From Flavobacteriales bacterium (GTDB lineage: Bacteria > Bacteroidota > Bacteroidia > Flavobacteriales_F > PHOS-HE28): a stretch of 64,000 bases of DNA. Below are positions 18,308 through 27,367 of the stretch, piece by piece (positions within the stretch are counted from its first letter, which is position 1; every line of letters starts with the position of its first letter). Below the pieces are notes generated by a model. The model ran no database searches. It had not been told where the DNA came from and worked only from the letters and a program-made list of their open reading frames with translations. Position numbers and translations under genes: made by a program. The stretch lies in the NCBI GenBank assembly GCA_016721825.1, contig JADKHI010000006.1, forward strand, positions 310,001 through 374,000, read 5' to 3'.

Positions 18308-19099
18308 TCAGCCGCGCACGGTCATGGCGGCAAGCATGTTGCCGTATACCGTGTTGAGCTTGCCGAGGTTGTCGCTCAGTTGAGCGATGTTGTCCTTGTA
18401 GCGCTTGGTGTCGTCCACACTGTCGCGCAGGTTGGTGAGCAGTTCGCCCACGCCATCGAACATCTTGTTGGCCGCCTCGAGCTTCTCGCGGCTGCTGCGC
18501 AACTGCATCTCGTACATCTCGTTCAGCGCGGTGAGGTTGGTGCTCATCTTGCTGAGGCTTTCGCCCGCGTTGCGGCCGGCGTCCACGTTCTGTGTAAGAC
18601 CCACCAGGCTCTCGCTCGCTTTGGCATAGCTGTCGCTAAGCGCGCTCACCTTCTCGGAAGCGCCTTTCAGGCTGTTCGCGTACTCGTTGGTGGCTGAAGC
18701 CGCACCGGTGATCTGGCCCATTTGCTTGGCCTGATCGCTCAAGCTGCGCATGCCTTCACCCAGGCTCTGGATCAGCTCAGGTTCGATCTTGGCACCCTCC
18801 AACATGTCATCCAACTGCTCGGTGATCGAGCGCTGGTCGTTCTTCTGGAAATCATCGCCCTCAGCGTGCTCGCCGGTGGCCAACTCAGGATAAACCAAGC
18901 TCCAATCGGGTTCTTCGTGAGGCGGTTCGAACGCCGAGAAGAAGAAGATGACAGCCTCCGTACTAAGACCGATCACCAAGAAAAAGCTAGCGAACGGCCA
19001 GTGCTGGATCTTGAAGAGCGCTCCAACGATCACGACGGCTGCGCCGATTCCGTACAACTTCGCCATGAAGTTCTTCCACTTCTTGCTGCCGGGTTTCAT
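18308..19099 (-). CDS. gldL: Type IX secretion motor protein GldL (PorL)
   Basis: Inner-membrane protein of 263 residues that pairs with GldM in the type IX motor. Two membrane helices are visible: about 14-30 (LYGIGAAVVIVGALFK) and 36-56 (FASFFLVIGLSTEAVIFFFSA). The buried glutamate in GLSTEAV (E48) matches the acidic residue known to be needed for proton-coupled rotation in this family, and K30 in LFKIQHWP is also conserved. The long C-terminal cytoplasmic part is helical and probably coiled coil. The gene lies 98 bases after gldK. Confidence 0.95.
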   Translation of the reverse strand: MKPGSKKWKNFMAKLYGIGAAVVIVGALFKIQHWPFASFFLVIGLSTEAVIFFFSAFEPPHEEPDWSLVYPELATGEHAEGDDFQKNDQRSITEQLDDMLEGAKIEPELIQSLGEGMRSLSDQAKQMGQITGAASATNEYANSLKGASEKVSALSDSYAKASESLVGLTQNVDAGRNAGESLSKMSTNLTALNEMYEMQLRSSREKLEAANKMFDGVGELLTNLRDSVDDTKRYKDNIAQLSDNLGKLNTVYGNMLAAMTVRG

Positions 19100-19197
19100 C
19101 GTGTTCTACCGGGGTTTAGGGTTTGCTGAATGAATTGGGGCTATGTATGGAATGCGAACGCGCCTTGCAGGTAACGGTCCGCTGGTTCCCGAGGGGT

Positions 19198-20550
19198 CTA
19201 GAGGTCTTCGGCATTGACGGCCTTGCCGCGGCCAAGGTAGGTGAGCACCGAGCGGAAACCCACATAGGTTTTCGCCGTATCCTGGTACTCGTAGCTGCGC
19301 GTGCCTGTCTGGAGGTACAGGCCCACATCCTTCCACGAGCCGCCGCGGATCACCTTGCGCTTCAATGAAGGCGGGTCGTTCGCCAATGCATCGTAGCTGT
19401 ATTCCGGGTTCAGGTCGTGGTCGAAATCGTACACGCTCTCATCGAACGCGGTGCTGGTCCACTCGGCCACGTTACCGGCCATCTGGTACAAGCCGTAATC
19501 GTTCGGGCTGTAGCTGTCCACAGGCACGGTGTGGAAACCACCGTCATCCGTGTAATTACCGCTCAAAGGCTTGAAGTTGCCCAAGAAGCAGCCCTGACGG
19601 TTGCGGATGTAGGGGCCACCCCATGGATATGGAGCGAGATCCAAGCCACCACGAGCGGCGTATTCCCATTCCGCTTCGGTAGGCAGGCGGAAGTCGTTGA
19701 TGAAGGGCTCTCCATTGCTCTGCAACCAACCGTTCATGAGGTTCTGGGTGCGCCACACGTTGAACGCGTTGCACTGTGTCCAGGTCACGCCCACGATGGG
19801 GTAGTTGTCGTACGCCGGATGCCAGAAGTAGTTCTTGGTCATCGGGTCGTTGAACGAGTAAGTGAAATCATGGGTCCACGCCAAGGTGTCGGGGTAGACG
19901 TTGATGATCTCCTTGATGATGAACTTGCTACGGTCACTGTGACCGCGGATGGCGTTGTTCTGGCCCTTGGTGTTCGTGTAGCTGAGGTCCAGATCGCGAC
20001 CGGCTTTGCGGGCGGCCTCCTTCAGGTCGATCCAGTAATACTCGAACATGAGCTTGCGCGTGTCGATCTCCTTGCGGCGATAGAACTGCTCGCTCTGCGC
20101 GTAGTACATATCGGCCAGCGCCTCGCGCTCCTCTTCACCGTAGTAGTCAATGCGCTCCTTCCAGTTGATCACCGGTGGATCGATCTCCTCACCGAACTCA
20201 TCTTCCGTGATCACGTGCTCGCCGATGTCCTCGTCGCCGAGGATGCGCTTGGCGGTGGAGTCGATCACGTACTCCACGAACTGACGGTACTCGTTGTTCG
20301 AGATCTCCGTCTGGTCAATGTAGAAGGCCTGCACCGAAACGGTCTTCGCTTTGGAGACGAAGGCGTATGGAGCATCCTGGTCACTTGGACCCATGGTATA
20401 GGCGCCCATGGGGATGTAGTTCATCCCAAAGGGGTCCACCTGATACCAATCCGGGCGGCCTTGGGCGCCGATCAGCTGCCCATTACCACCACCACCACAG
20501 CTTGCCAGCAAGCCGATGGCGCCGATGTATACGACGGGACGTAGTTCCAT
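19198..20550 (-). CDS. gldK: Gliding/type IX lipoprotein GldK (PorK)
   Basis: Outer-membrane lipoprotein of 450 residues forming the periplasmic ring of the type IX machine with GldN. A lipoprotein signal ends in LLASC (C18). The body is a formylglycine-generating-enzyme (sulfatase-modifying factor) fold with MNYIPMGAYTMG, IDQTEISNNEYRQFVEYV, YPIVGVTWTQCNAFNVWR, FRLPTEAEWEYAARGG, YQMAGNVAEWTSTAFD and KVIRGGSWKD. In this family the fold is structural. It is followed by gldL and preceded by porP at 120 bases, the same order as porP-porK-porL-porM-porN in Porphyromonas. Confidence 0.96.
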   Translation of the reverse strand: MELRPVVYIGAIGLLASCGGGGNGQLIGAQGRPDWYQVDPFGMNYIPMGAYTMGPSDQDAPYAFVSKAKTVSVQAFYIDQTEISNNEYRQFVEYVIDSTAKRILGDEDIGEHVITEDEFGEEIDPPVINWKERIDYYGEEEREALADMYYAQSEQFYRRKEIDTRKLMFEYYWIDLKEAARKAGRDLDLSYTNTKGQNNAIRGHSDRSKFIIKEIINVYPDTLAWTHDFTYSFNDPMTKNYFWHPAYDNYPIVGVTWTQCNAFNVWRTQNLMNGWLQSNGEPFINDFRLPTEAEWEYAARGGLDLAPYPWGGPYIRNRQGCFLGNFKPLSGNYTDDGGFHTVPVDSYSPNDYGLYQMAGNVAEWTSTAFDESVYDFDHDLNPEYSYDALANDPPSLKRKVIRGGSWKDVGLYLQTGTRSYEYQDTAKTYVGFRSVLTYLGRGKAVNAEDL

Positions 20551-20670
20551 GGTCTTCCTTGTTAGCCGTTCCGAGGTCCTTGCAGGGTTTCGGGTCTTCG
20601 GTGTCCGGGTAAGCAGACACTACAGACTAGACCTTGAACGGCGATGGAGGTTATCTGGTTACGGTGACGC

Positions 20671-21600
20671 TTAAAGGAAACGAACGTTCCTGTAGATCTC
20701 ACGCTTGGGAACCGGCACGATCTTGAAGCAGTAGTTCAGCATGACCTCGTGGCTGCCGCTGCTGTAGTTCTTCAACTCCGACGTGGTAAGGTCGTAGCTG
20801 TAACCGATCTTATAGGAGCTCTTCCCGTTGGCGGCATCATGTTGATAGCCGATCATAGGGGCGATCGCATCTTCCGTACGGTAGGTAACGCCCAACCAGA
20901 TGGCCTTATTGTAGAGCATTGTGGCGTTCAGGTCGAGCTGGGTGGAGGCTGCATCGCTCTTAACGAGGATGCTGGGCTGCAACTGCCACTTGTTCGGCTC
21001 GATGTCCCACTTGTAACCGGCCTGCGCATAGTAGTGACGAGCATTCTGAATGCTCACGGCATCGAGCTGCGTAGAAGGCAACTGCGTACTGGAGAGACCG
21101 AGCCAGAACTTGGGGTTCACGTAGTACACCCCAGCACCCAGGTCGAAGCCGGAAGCGCTGGTGCCATTGTCGGGGATCGCCGCATCATCCGCAACAGGGT
21201 CCACAGAGATCCAATCGCTTCCAAGGGTGCGGCTGATCATGCCACCGTAAACGCCGATGCCCAACGTACCTGCCCCAAGCCTGCGGTGGAAAGAGTAGTG
21301 CAGGCGCACGGCATTTGTCTTCAACTGACCGAGCTGATCGAAGTAGACCGAGAGGCCCACCCCGCTGCTGATCTTATCGATCGGGCTGTGAATGTTGATG
21401 AGGCCGGTCTTGGGTGCTCCGTCGAAGCCGGTCCACTGCTGTCGGAGCAGCGCCGTGGCGCAGATGTTACCCGAGGTGCCCGCGACACCCGGATTGATCG
21501 ACAAGCGATCGAACATGTACTGCGTGAACTGTGGATCCTGCTGCGCGAACGATGTGCTCACCAGCCCTGCACAGACAACAGCTGTAAATATCCCCCTCAT
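20671..21600 (-). CDS. porP: PorP/SprF-family outer-membrane protein
   Basis: Outer-membrane beta-barrel of 309 residues with a signal peptide (MRGIFTAVVCAGLVSTSFA) and the family signature QQDPQFTQYMFDRLSINPGVAG, then repeated beta strands (KIGYSYDLTTSEL, YKWDIEPNKWQLQP) and the end EVMLNYCFKIVP. PorP/SprF proteins link the type IX machine to the outer membrane or to particular cargo such as SprB. Direct position upstream of gldK argues for the core PorP rather than an accessory SprF copy. Start ATG 21600 is set by the signal peptide; the longer open frame upstream is not conserved. Confidence 0.92.
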   Translation of the reverse strand: MRGIFTAVVCAGLVSTSFAQQDPQFTQYMFDRLSINPGVAGTSGNICATALLRQQWTGFDGAPKTGLINIHSPIDKISSGVGLSVYFDQLGQLKTNAVRLHYSFHRRLGAGTLGIGVYGGMISRTLGSDWISVDPVADDAAIPDNGTSASGFDLGAGVYYVNPKFWLGLSSTQLPSTQLDAVSIQNARHYYAQAGYKWDIEPNKWQLQPSILVKSDAASTQLDLNATMLYNKAIWLGVTYRTEDAIAPMIGYQHDAANGKSSYKIGYSYDLTTSELKNYSSGSHEVMLNYCFKIVPVPKREIYRNVRFL

Positions 21601-21746
21601 TGCGTTTTCGCGTTCGTTGGGTCCGGTCCGGAGACGAGCTCTTTTCCGGGACCTGTGGTTGATCCCGGCGCCAAAATAGCAAAAAGCCGATCGCAGAGAA
21701 CTTTTTAACAAGGATCTGGGAATTGGGATCCCACCGCCCGGCCGGT

Positions 21747-22943
21747 TCACGAAAGCTTCTGGAACGTCCGCCACCAGCGATCCGGCACCTCTTCCCGACA
21801 GGCCAATTGGTAGTCGCCGATGGAGCAGGGGACCAGGTGGTGGCGCTCGAAGCGGGCCTCCTGTTCGGCCCTGTAGGGCACGTCCATCCACCAGCGGTCG
21901 CTCACCGAGCTCTTGTAAAAGACAAGGTCCTGGTCATGTCCACGGATGGGTACCCTGTAGCGGGTAAAGCGCTTGCGGTCCAGCCAAGGCAGGTCGTTGG
22001 TGCGGCTCCGGTATCCATCGAGGAAGCACCATACCATCTGGGCAGCCAATTGGGCGGTGACCCCGTTGACGTCCCGATCCGGATCCAGTTCGTACAGACC
22101 GAGGCTAGTGATCTTCTCGCTGATGCCGGCATAGCGCATGAGCTGGCATATCTCTTCCCCGTGGAAGCCGTTGGGACCCGGGCGGGTGGTGCCGGGCGCA
22201 TCGCTGTAGCGCACGCTGGTCATGTCCACGCTCACCGTGTCGCCGTTGCGCATCACGGGTTCGGCGTCACTGATGCTGGCGCGGAGCTCGCCGAGGCGGT
22301 GGGCATCGAAGAAGAGCTTGTCCATGAGCTCGATGCCTGGCTGGTCCACGAGGTAGGTCTGGAAGCCGAGGTTGCTGTAGTTGAACAGGTAGTTCGGCTG
22401 GCGGAGGACGATGTGGCTCAGGTAGCTTGTGTCCGCCAACGCCTGTCCGGGCTCCCCGAGGTCCAATCTTCCATCGATGCAAACGATGTTGGCCGTGCGC
22501 TCCAGCTTCTCGTAGGCGAGGTATTGTGTGTACGTATGGCCCTGACCGCCACCCAAGATGATGGGCACGATGTTCCTGCGGATCAGCTCAGCAAGCGTAT
22601 CGGCCACGGCGTGCTGCGTGTCCTGCGCACTGGCACCGGGATGGATATCACCAAGGTCCACGATCTGCAGGTTACCGGCGGGCAGATAGAGCTGGTAGAG
22701 CTGTTCGCGCACCGCATCCGGCGCCTTCACACAGCTGCGGGCCCGGGCATGTCCAGGGTCATCGAGCACCCCGACGATGGCCACTTGGACACCCTCAAGG
22801 TCGGGGAAACCGCTCTTGGTGTGGAAGCGAACATGGTCCCCCATGGTATGCGGAAGCCATTCGGGGCGACTTTGCCCGAAGCGCTGCGAGGGCTGGAAAT
22901 AGATGCTGATGTCCACCGGTACTGGAGCGGAACATCCGGTCAA
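21747..22943 (-). CDS. Arginase/formimidoylglutamase-fold protein with altered metal site
   Basis: Ureohydrolase-fold protein of about 390-398 residues. The fold is shown by VAIVGVLDDPG, VDLGDIHPGASAQDT, IPIILGGGQGHTYTQYLAY, IVCIDGRLDLGEP and VSVDMTSVRYSDAPGTT. Active arginases have GGDH, DxHxD and SxDxD for two Mn ions. Here the second motif has no histidine (DGRLD) and the third has T in place of one Asp, so at least part of the metal site is lost and catalysis is doubtful. Bacteroidota commonly carry such a divergent copy near topA. Start codon is uncertain: TTG 22943 or GTG 22916; no ATG precedes the conserved region. Confidence 0.75.
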   Translation of the reverse strand: MTGCSAPVPVDISIYFQPSQRFGQSRPEWLPHTMGDHVRFHTKSGFPDLEGVQVAIVGVLDDPGHARARSCVKAPDAVREQLYQLYLPAGNLQIVDLGDIHPGASAQDTQHAVADTLAELIRRNIVPIILGGGQGHTYTQYLAYEKLERTANIVCIDGRLDLGEPGQALADTSYLSHIVLRQPNYLFNYSNLGFQTYLVDQPGIELMDKLFFDAHRLGELRASISDAEPVMRNGDTVSVDMTSVRYSDAPGTTRPGPNGFHGEEICQLMRYAGISEKITSLGLYELDPDRDVNGVTAQLAAQMVWCFLDGYRSRTNDLPWLDRKRFTRYRVPIRGHDQDLVFYKSSVSDRWWMDVPYRAEQEARFERHHLVPCSIGDYQLACREEVPDRWWRTFQKLS

Positions 22944-23080
22944 CAGGCTTCATGCCTGCCGATCGAACGAATGGTCCAACGGCGAAGGTCGCGCGCCAAG
23001 GCAGCCTCTTGTCAGCCTTCCACAACGCGCTGCTCACAGGGTGATGTTGGCAGCTTCGCGAAGCGGCCAGGGAGGATCCG

Positions 23081-25660
23081 TTACGAAGCCTTTTTGCGGC
23101 GGAATCCGCCCTTCTTGGCCGCGGCCTTCTTCGCAGGTGCTGCGGCCACCAGTTTCGTGGCTTCTTCCAGGGTGATGTCCTCGGGCTTGGTGCCTTTGGG
23201 CAGGTTGGCGTTCTTCTTCCCGTCGGTGATGTAGGGACCGTAACGACCGTCCAGCACCTGCAGATCGGAACCTTCGAAGGTGCGGAGGACACTGGCGCGA
23301 GCGCCCGCCTGCTTCGCCTGCACCAATTCGATGGCGCGTTCCAAGGTCACCGCATCGGGGTCCTCGGTCTTGGGAATGTTGGCGTAGAGCTTTCCGTATT
23401 TCACGTAGGGGCCGAAGCGGCCTCGGCCGGTCACGATCATCTCGCCTTCATGCTCGCCCAGGTCGCGGGTGGCATTGGCGGCCTTCTTCAGGTCGATCAG
23501 CTCAATGGCCCGGGCCAGGTCGATGGCCAGGGGATCATCATCGGCGGTAAGGCTCGCGTAGCTCGCTCCGAGACGGACGTAGGGACCGAAACGGCCGATG
23601 CCCACGCTCACCACTTCGCCCTCACGTTCACCCAGGGTGCGGGGCAGCTTGAAGAGGTCAAGTGCCTCTTGCAATGTGATGCTCTGGATGCTCTGGTCCT
23701 TGCGCAGGCTGGCGAACTTGGGCTTCTCCTCATCCTCCACCTCGCCGATCTGGATCATGGGACCGAATCGACCGATGCGCGCGTAGATCTTGCGACCACT
23801 GGCGGCATCGACACCAAGCTCGCGGGCGCCGGTGGCCCGTTCGGCGGTCTCGCTCACCGTGCCGATGGTCTTGTGGAAGGGTGTGTAGAACTCCTTCAAC
23901 ATGGCGCGCCAGTTCATGGTGCCTTCGGCGATCTGGTCGAACTCGCCTTCCACATAGGCCGTGAAATTGAGATCGAGGATCGTGGGGAAGTGTTCCACGA
24001 GGAAGTCGTTCACCACGATGCCGATGTCCGTGGGAAAAAGTTTCTGCTTCTCCGCCCCTACGTTCTCGCTGGCGGTCTTGTCGCTGATGCTGTCGTTGGC
24101 CAGCGTGAGGATGCGGTAGGCCCTAGGCGTGCCATCGCGGTTCTCCTTCACCACGTAGCCTTTCTTCTGCACGGTGCTGATGGTCGGTGCATAGGTGGAA
24201 GGTCGACCGATGCCAAGCTCTTCGAGCTTCTTCACCAGGCTGGCTTCCGTGTAGCGCGGCGAAGGACGATCGTAGCGCTGCGTGGCGGTCATCTCCTGCA
24301 GGGCGAGCTTCTCCCCCTGCTTCATGTCGGGCAACAGGCCCTCCTGCTCCTCGCTGTCCTCGTCATCACGGCCTTCCATGTACACCTTGAGGAAACCGTC
24401 GAACAGGATCACTTCGCCAGTGGCCACCAGCGGATCGGCGGGGTGACCGCTGACGCCGATGTTCACCACGGTCTTCTCCAGCTCCGCGTCCGCCATCTGG
24501 CTGGCGAGGGTGCGCTTGCTGATGAGGTCGTAGAGGCGCTCGGCATCGCGGTCGGCACCGGCGCTGCGCACCATGAAGTCGGTGGGGCGGATGGCCTCGT
24601 GCGCTTCCTGGGCGCCCTTGCTCTTGCTGGCGTAGCGACGGCTCTTGCTGTACTTGGCACCGTACTGTTCCGTGATGGCGGACTCCGCAGCGGCGATGGC
24701 CTGTTCGCTGAGGTTCACCGAATCGGTACGCATGTAGGTGATGTGCCCCTGCTCGTAAAGCCCTTGGGCGATGCGCATGGTGCGGTCCACCCCGTAGCCG
24801 AGCTTGCGGCTGGCCTCCTGTTGAAGGGTGGATGTGGTGAAGGGTGCGGCGGGCGTGCGCTTGCCGGGTTTCTTCTCCACCGCGTTCACGGTGAAGCCGG
24901 AACCCACACAGCCCTGCAGATAGGCCATGGCCTCAGCCTCGGTGGCGAAGCGCTTTGGCAGTTCGGCCTTCACGGTGGCCTTGGTGCCCGTGGTGAACAG
25001 TGCGGTGATGCGGAAGGCGCTCTTCTCACTGAAGTCAAGGATCTCACGCTCGCGCTCCACGATCAGGCGGACAGCGACGCTCTGCACGCGGCCAGCGCTG
25101 AGGCTGGGCTTCACCTTGCGCCACAGGATGGGGCTGAGCTCGTAGCCTACGAGGCGGTCCAGCACGCGGCGGGCCTGCTGGGCGTCCACCAGGTGGATGT
25201 CGATCTCGCGGGGATTCTCAATGGCCTTGAGCACCGCGGTCTTCGTGATCTCGTTGAAGGTGATGCGGCGCACCTTGGCATCGGGCAGTTTCAGGGCTTC
25301 CTTGAGGTGCCAGCTGATGGCCTCCCCTTCGCGGTCTTCATCAGTGGCGAGCCACACGATGCTCGCCTTGTCCGCTTCCTTCTTCAGGGCGCTGAGGCGG
25401 TCCTTCTTGTCGTCGGGGATGATGTACGTGGGCTCGAAGCCGTTCTCCACATCCACGCTGAGGTCGCGTTCCGGCAGGTCGCGGACGTGTCCGTAGCTGC
25501 TAAGCACAGTGTAGCCGGCACCGAGGTACTTCTCGATCGTCTTGGCCTTGGCGGGGGACTCCACGATGACCAGATCCCCGGAGGTCGCCTTCTTGCGGGC
25601 CTTGGCCGGGGTCTCTTCGATCACCACATCGTCACTGGGGGGGCTCTTCTTCTTCGCCAT
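23081..25660 (-). CDS. topA: DNA topoisomerase I (type IA)
   Basis: Relaxes negative supercoils through a transient 5'-phosphotyrosine. It has 859 residues. The TOPRIM domain starts with LVIVESPAKAKTIEKYLG (30-47) and holds the metal-binding TDEDREGE (106-113); the catalytic tyrosine lies in HITYMRTDSVNLS (Y309). The C-terminal part has no zinc-finger cysteines but several topoisomerase C-terminal repeats (GRFGPYVRLG, GRFGPYVKYGKLYANIP, DGRYGPYITDGKKNANLP) and a Lys/Ala-rich DNA-binding tail (PAKKAAAKKGGFRRKKAS). A basic, Pro-rich stretch of about 28 residues precedes the core. Divergent from miaB across a 280-base gap that contains no gene I can support. Confidence 0.97.
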   Translation of the reverse strand: MAKKKSPPSDDVVIEETPAKARKKATSGDLVIVESPAKAKTIEKYLGAGYTVLSSYGHVRDLPERDLSVDVENGFEPTYIIPDDKKDRLSALKKEADKASIVWLATDEDREGEAISWHLKEALKLPDAKVRRITFNEITKTAVLKAIENPREIDIHLVDAQQARRVLDRLVGYELSPILWRKVKPSLSAGRVQSVAVRLIVEREREILDFSEKSAFRITALFTTGTKATVKAELPKRFATEAEAMAYLQGCVGSGFTVNAVEKKPGKRTPAAPFTTSTLQQEASRKLGYGVDRTMRIAQGLYEQGHITYMRTDSVNLSEQAIAAAESAITEQYGAKYSKSRRYASKSKGAQEAHEAIRPTDFMVRSAGADRDAERLYDLISKRTLASQMADAELEKTVVNIGVSGHPADPLVATGEVILFDGFLKVYMEGRDDEDSEEQEGLLPDMKQGEKLALQEMTATQRYDRPSPRYTEASLVKKLEELGIGRPSTYAPTISTVQKKGYVVKENRDGTPRAYRILTLANDSISDKTASENVGAEKQKLFPTDIGIVVNDFLVEHFPTILDLNFTAYVEGEFDQIAEGTMNWRAMLKEFYTPFHKTIGTVSETAERATGARELGVDAASGRKIYARIGRFGPMIQIGEVEDEEKPKFASLRKDQSIQSITLQEALDLFKLPRTLGEREGEVVSVGIGRFGPYVRLGASYASLTADDDPLAIDLARAIELIDLKKAANATRDLGEHEGEMIVTGRGRFGPYVKYGKLYANIPKTEDPDAVTLERAIELVQAKQAGARASVLRTFEGSDLQVLDGRYGPYITDGKKNANLPKGTKPEDITLEEATKLVAAAPAKKAAAKKGGFRRKKAS

Positions 25661-25890
25661 GGAGTCGCTGATCAGGGCGGCAAATGAAAGGGAGGATCCG
25701 GACAGATCGTACGCCCACTTCCTATACCTCTATACACTTCCCCTATGGGGAAGGAAAATTTCAACAGCGGGTCGGGGTCGCGCGAGGGGGCTATGCGTGC
25801 GTGCGCACGAGGGCGGCTCCCGAACAATGCGATCATGACCGGAATCGAACCTGGGATCCAACTGATCACCTGACCTCTGCGACTGTCACC

Positions 25891-25921
25891 TTGTCAGCAC
25901 CCCTGTGGAAAGCTACCTTTG
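25891..25921 (+). promoter_or_regulatory. Promoter of miaB (TTG-N20-TACCTTTG)
   Basis: TTG at 25891-25893 and TACCTTTG at 25914-25921 are separated by exactly 20 bases, a full match to the Bacteroidota sigma-A promoter pattern. It lies 19 bases before the GTG start of miaB and probably drives the miaB-to-secG run. Confidence 0.7.
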
Positions 25922-25940
25922 ACGCCCTTCTCCAAGGCCC

Positions 25941-27338
25941 GTGAACAAGAAAGTCTACATCGAGAGCTACGGCTGCCAGATGAACTTCAGCGACAGCGAG
26001 ATCGTCGCGAGCATCCTGGCGAAGGACGGCTATACGGCCGTGGAGAAGGCCGAGGACGCGGACCTGGTGCTGCTGAACACCTGCAGCATCCGCGACAAGG
26101 CCGAGCAAACGGTACTGAACCGCATCGACAGCCTGAGGAACCTGAAGGGCGCCAACAAGCAATTGAAGGTGGGCGTGCTGGGCTGCATGGCCGAACGCAT
26201 GCGGGAGGACCTGCTGGTGAAGAAGAAGCTCGTGGACCTGGTGGTGGGTCCGGACGCCTACCGCACCTTGCCTGCGCTGCTGGACGAGGTGGAAGGCGGG
26301 CAGAAAGCCGTGAACGTGTTGCTGAGCCGCGAGGAGACCTACGCCGAGATCGAGCCGGTGCGTTTGGGCAGCAACGGGGTCACCGCCTTCGTCACCATCA
26401 TGCGGGGCTGCGACAACATGTGCGCCTTCTGCGTGGTGCCCTTCACCCGGGGCAGGGAGCGCAGCCGCGACCCGTACACCATTGTGGAGGAATGCCGCCA
26501 GCTTGTGGCGCAGGGCTACAAGGAAGTGACGCTGCTTGGCCAGAACGTGGACAGTTACCGCTGGAACGTGGACAGCCGCGGCGAGGTGAAGGATGCCGCG
26601 CTGCCCGTGACCGACTTCGCGGACCTCCTGGCCATGGTGGCGGAGATCGCCCCCACCCTGCGCGTGCGCTACAGCACGAGCCACCCCAAGGACATGACCG
26701 ACAAGGTGCTGGAGGTGATGGCGCGGTACCCGAACATCTGCAAGTACATCCACCTGCCCGTGCAGAGCGGCAGCAGCGCGGTGCTCGCCCGCATGAACCG
26801 CGGCTACGACCGGGCCTGGTACCTGGACCGCATCGCGGCCATCCGCCGGTATATGCCTGACGCGGCCATCAGCACGGACCTCATCAGCGGCTTCTGCGGC
26901 GAGACCGAAGAGGAACACAACGAGACCATCAGCCTGATGACCGAGGTGGGCTACGACATGGCCTACATGTTCAAGTACAGCGAGCGACCCAAGACCCTTG
27001 CCGCCCGCAAGTACCCGGACGACGTGCCCGACGAGGTGAAAGGGCGCCGCTTGGCGCAGATCATCGACCTGCAGATCAAGCAGGCCGGGGAGCGGAACCA
27101 GCGACATGTGGGCCAGGTGCAGGAGGTCCTGGTGGAAGGCGTGAGCAAACGGAGCGCTGAGCACATGTTCGGCCGCAACACCCACAACGCGGTGGTGATC
27201 GTACCCAGCATGTTCCACGGAGCGGAGCTGGAAGCCGGCGACTACGTGATGGCGCGGATCTTGAGCGCGACCGGCGGCTCGTTGAAAGGCGAAGTGGTGG
27301 AGGTGAAAAAAGGACGATCAGCGATGGCTGATTTATGA
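25941..27338 (+). CDS. miaB: tRNA methylthiotransferase MiaB
   Basis: Radical-SAM enzyme of 465 residues that adds a methylthio group to i6A37 of tRNAs reading codons starting with U. The N-terminal UPF0004 domain carries the auxiliary-cluster cysteines C12 (YGCQMN), C48 (NTCSIRD) and C82 (LGCMAE). The radical-SAM motif CDNMCAFC supplies C157, C161 and C164. A TRAM domain closes the protein (EVLVEGVSKRSAEHMFGR to MARILSATGGSLKGEVVE). The start is GTG, set by homology and by the promoter 19 bases upstream. It is the first gene of a block conserved in the phylum. Confidence 0.96.
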   Translation: MNKKVYIESYGCQMNFSDSEIVASILAKDGYTAVEKAEDADLVLLNTCSIRDKAEQTVLNRIDSLRNLKGANKQLKVGVLGCMAERMREDLLVKKKLVDLVVGPDAYRTLPALLDEVEGGQKAVNVLLSREETYAEIEPVRLGSNGVTAFVTIMRGCDNMCAFCVVPFTRGRERSRDPYTIVEECRQLVAQGYKEVTLLGQNVDSYRWNVDSRGEVKDAALPVTDFADLLAMVAEIAPTLRVRYSTSHPKDMTDKVLEVMARYPNICKYIHLPVQSGSSAVLARMNRGYDRAWYLDRIAAIRRYMPDAAISTDLISGFCGETEEEHNETISLMTEVGYDMAYMFKYSERPKTLAARKYPDDVPDEVKGRRLAQIIDLQIKQAGERNQRHVGQVQEVLVEGVSKRSAEHMFGRNTHNAVVIVPSMFHGAELEAGDYVMARILSATGGSLKGEVVEVKKGRSAMADL

Positions 27339-27367
27339 GGGCTGAAGAAGGAAGAAGAACGAAGAAC

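Noticed and set aside
21601..21891. 97-residue N-terminal extension of the PorP gene
   Set aside because: A standard signal peptide begins at the ATG at 21600; the upstream residues are basic and Pro-rich without family similarity.
23450..25687. 745-codon open frame opposite topA
   Set aside because: topA on the other strand has clear domains; the opposite frame is His/Gly/Leu-rich low-similarity text expected from strong codon bias in high-GC DNA.
25831..25890. tRNA-like stretch on the minus strand (CCAGG-TTCGATT-CCGG, like a T arm)
   Set aside because: The T stem has two mismatches and no acceptor, D or anticodon arms can be folded around it; at most a decayed remnant, more likely chance.
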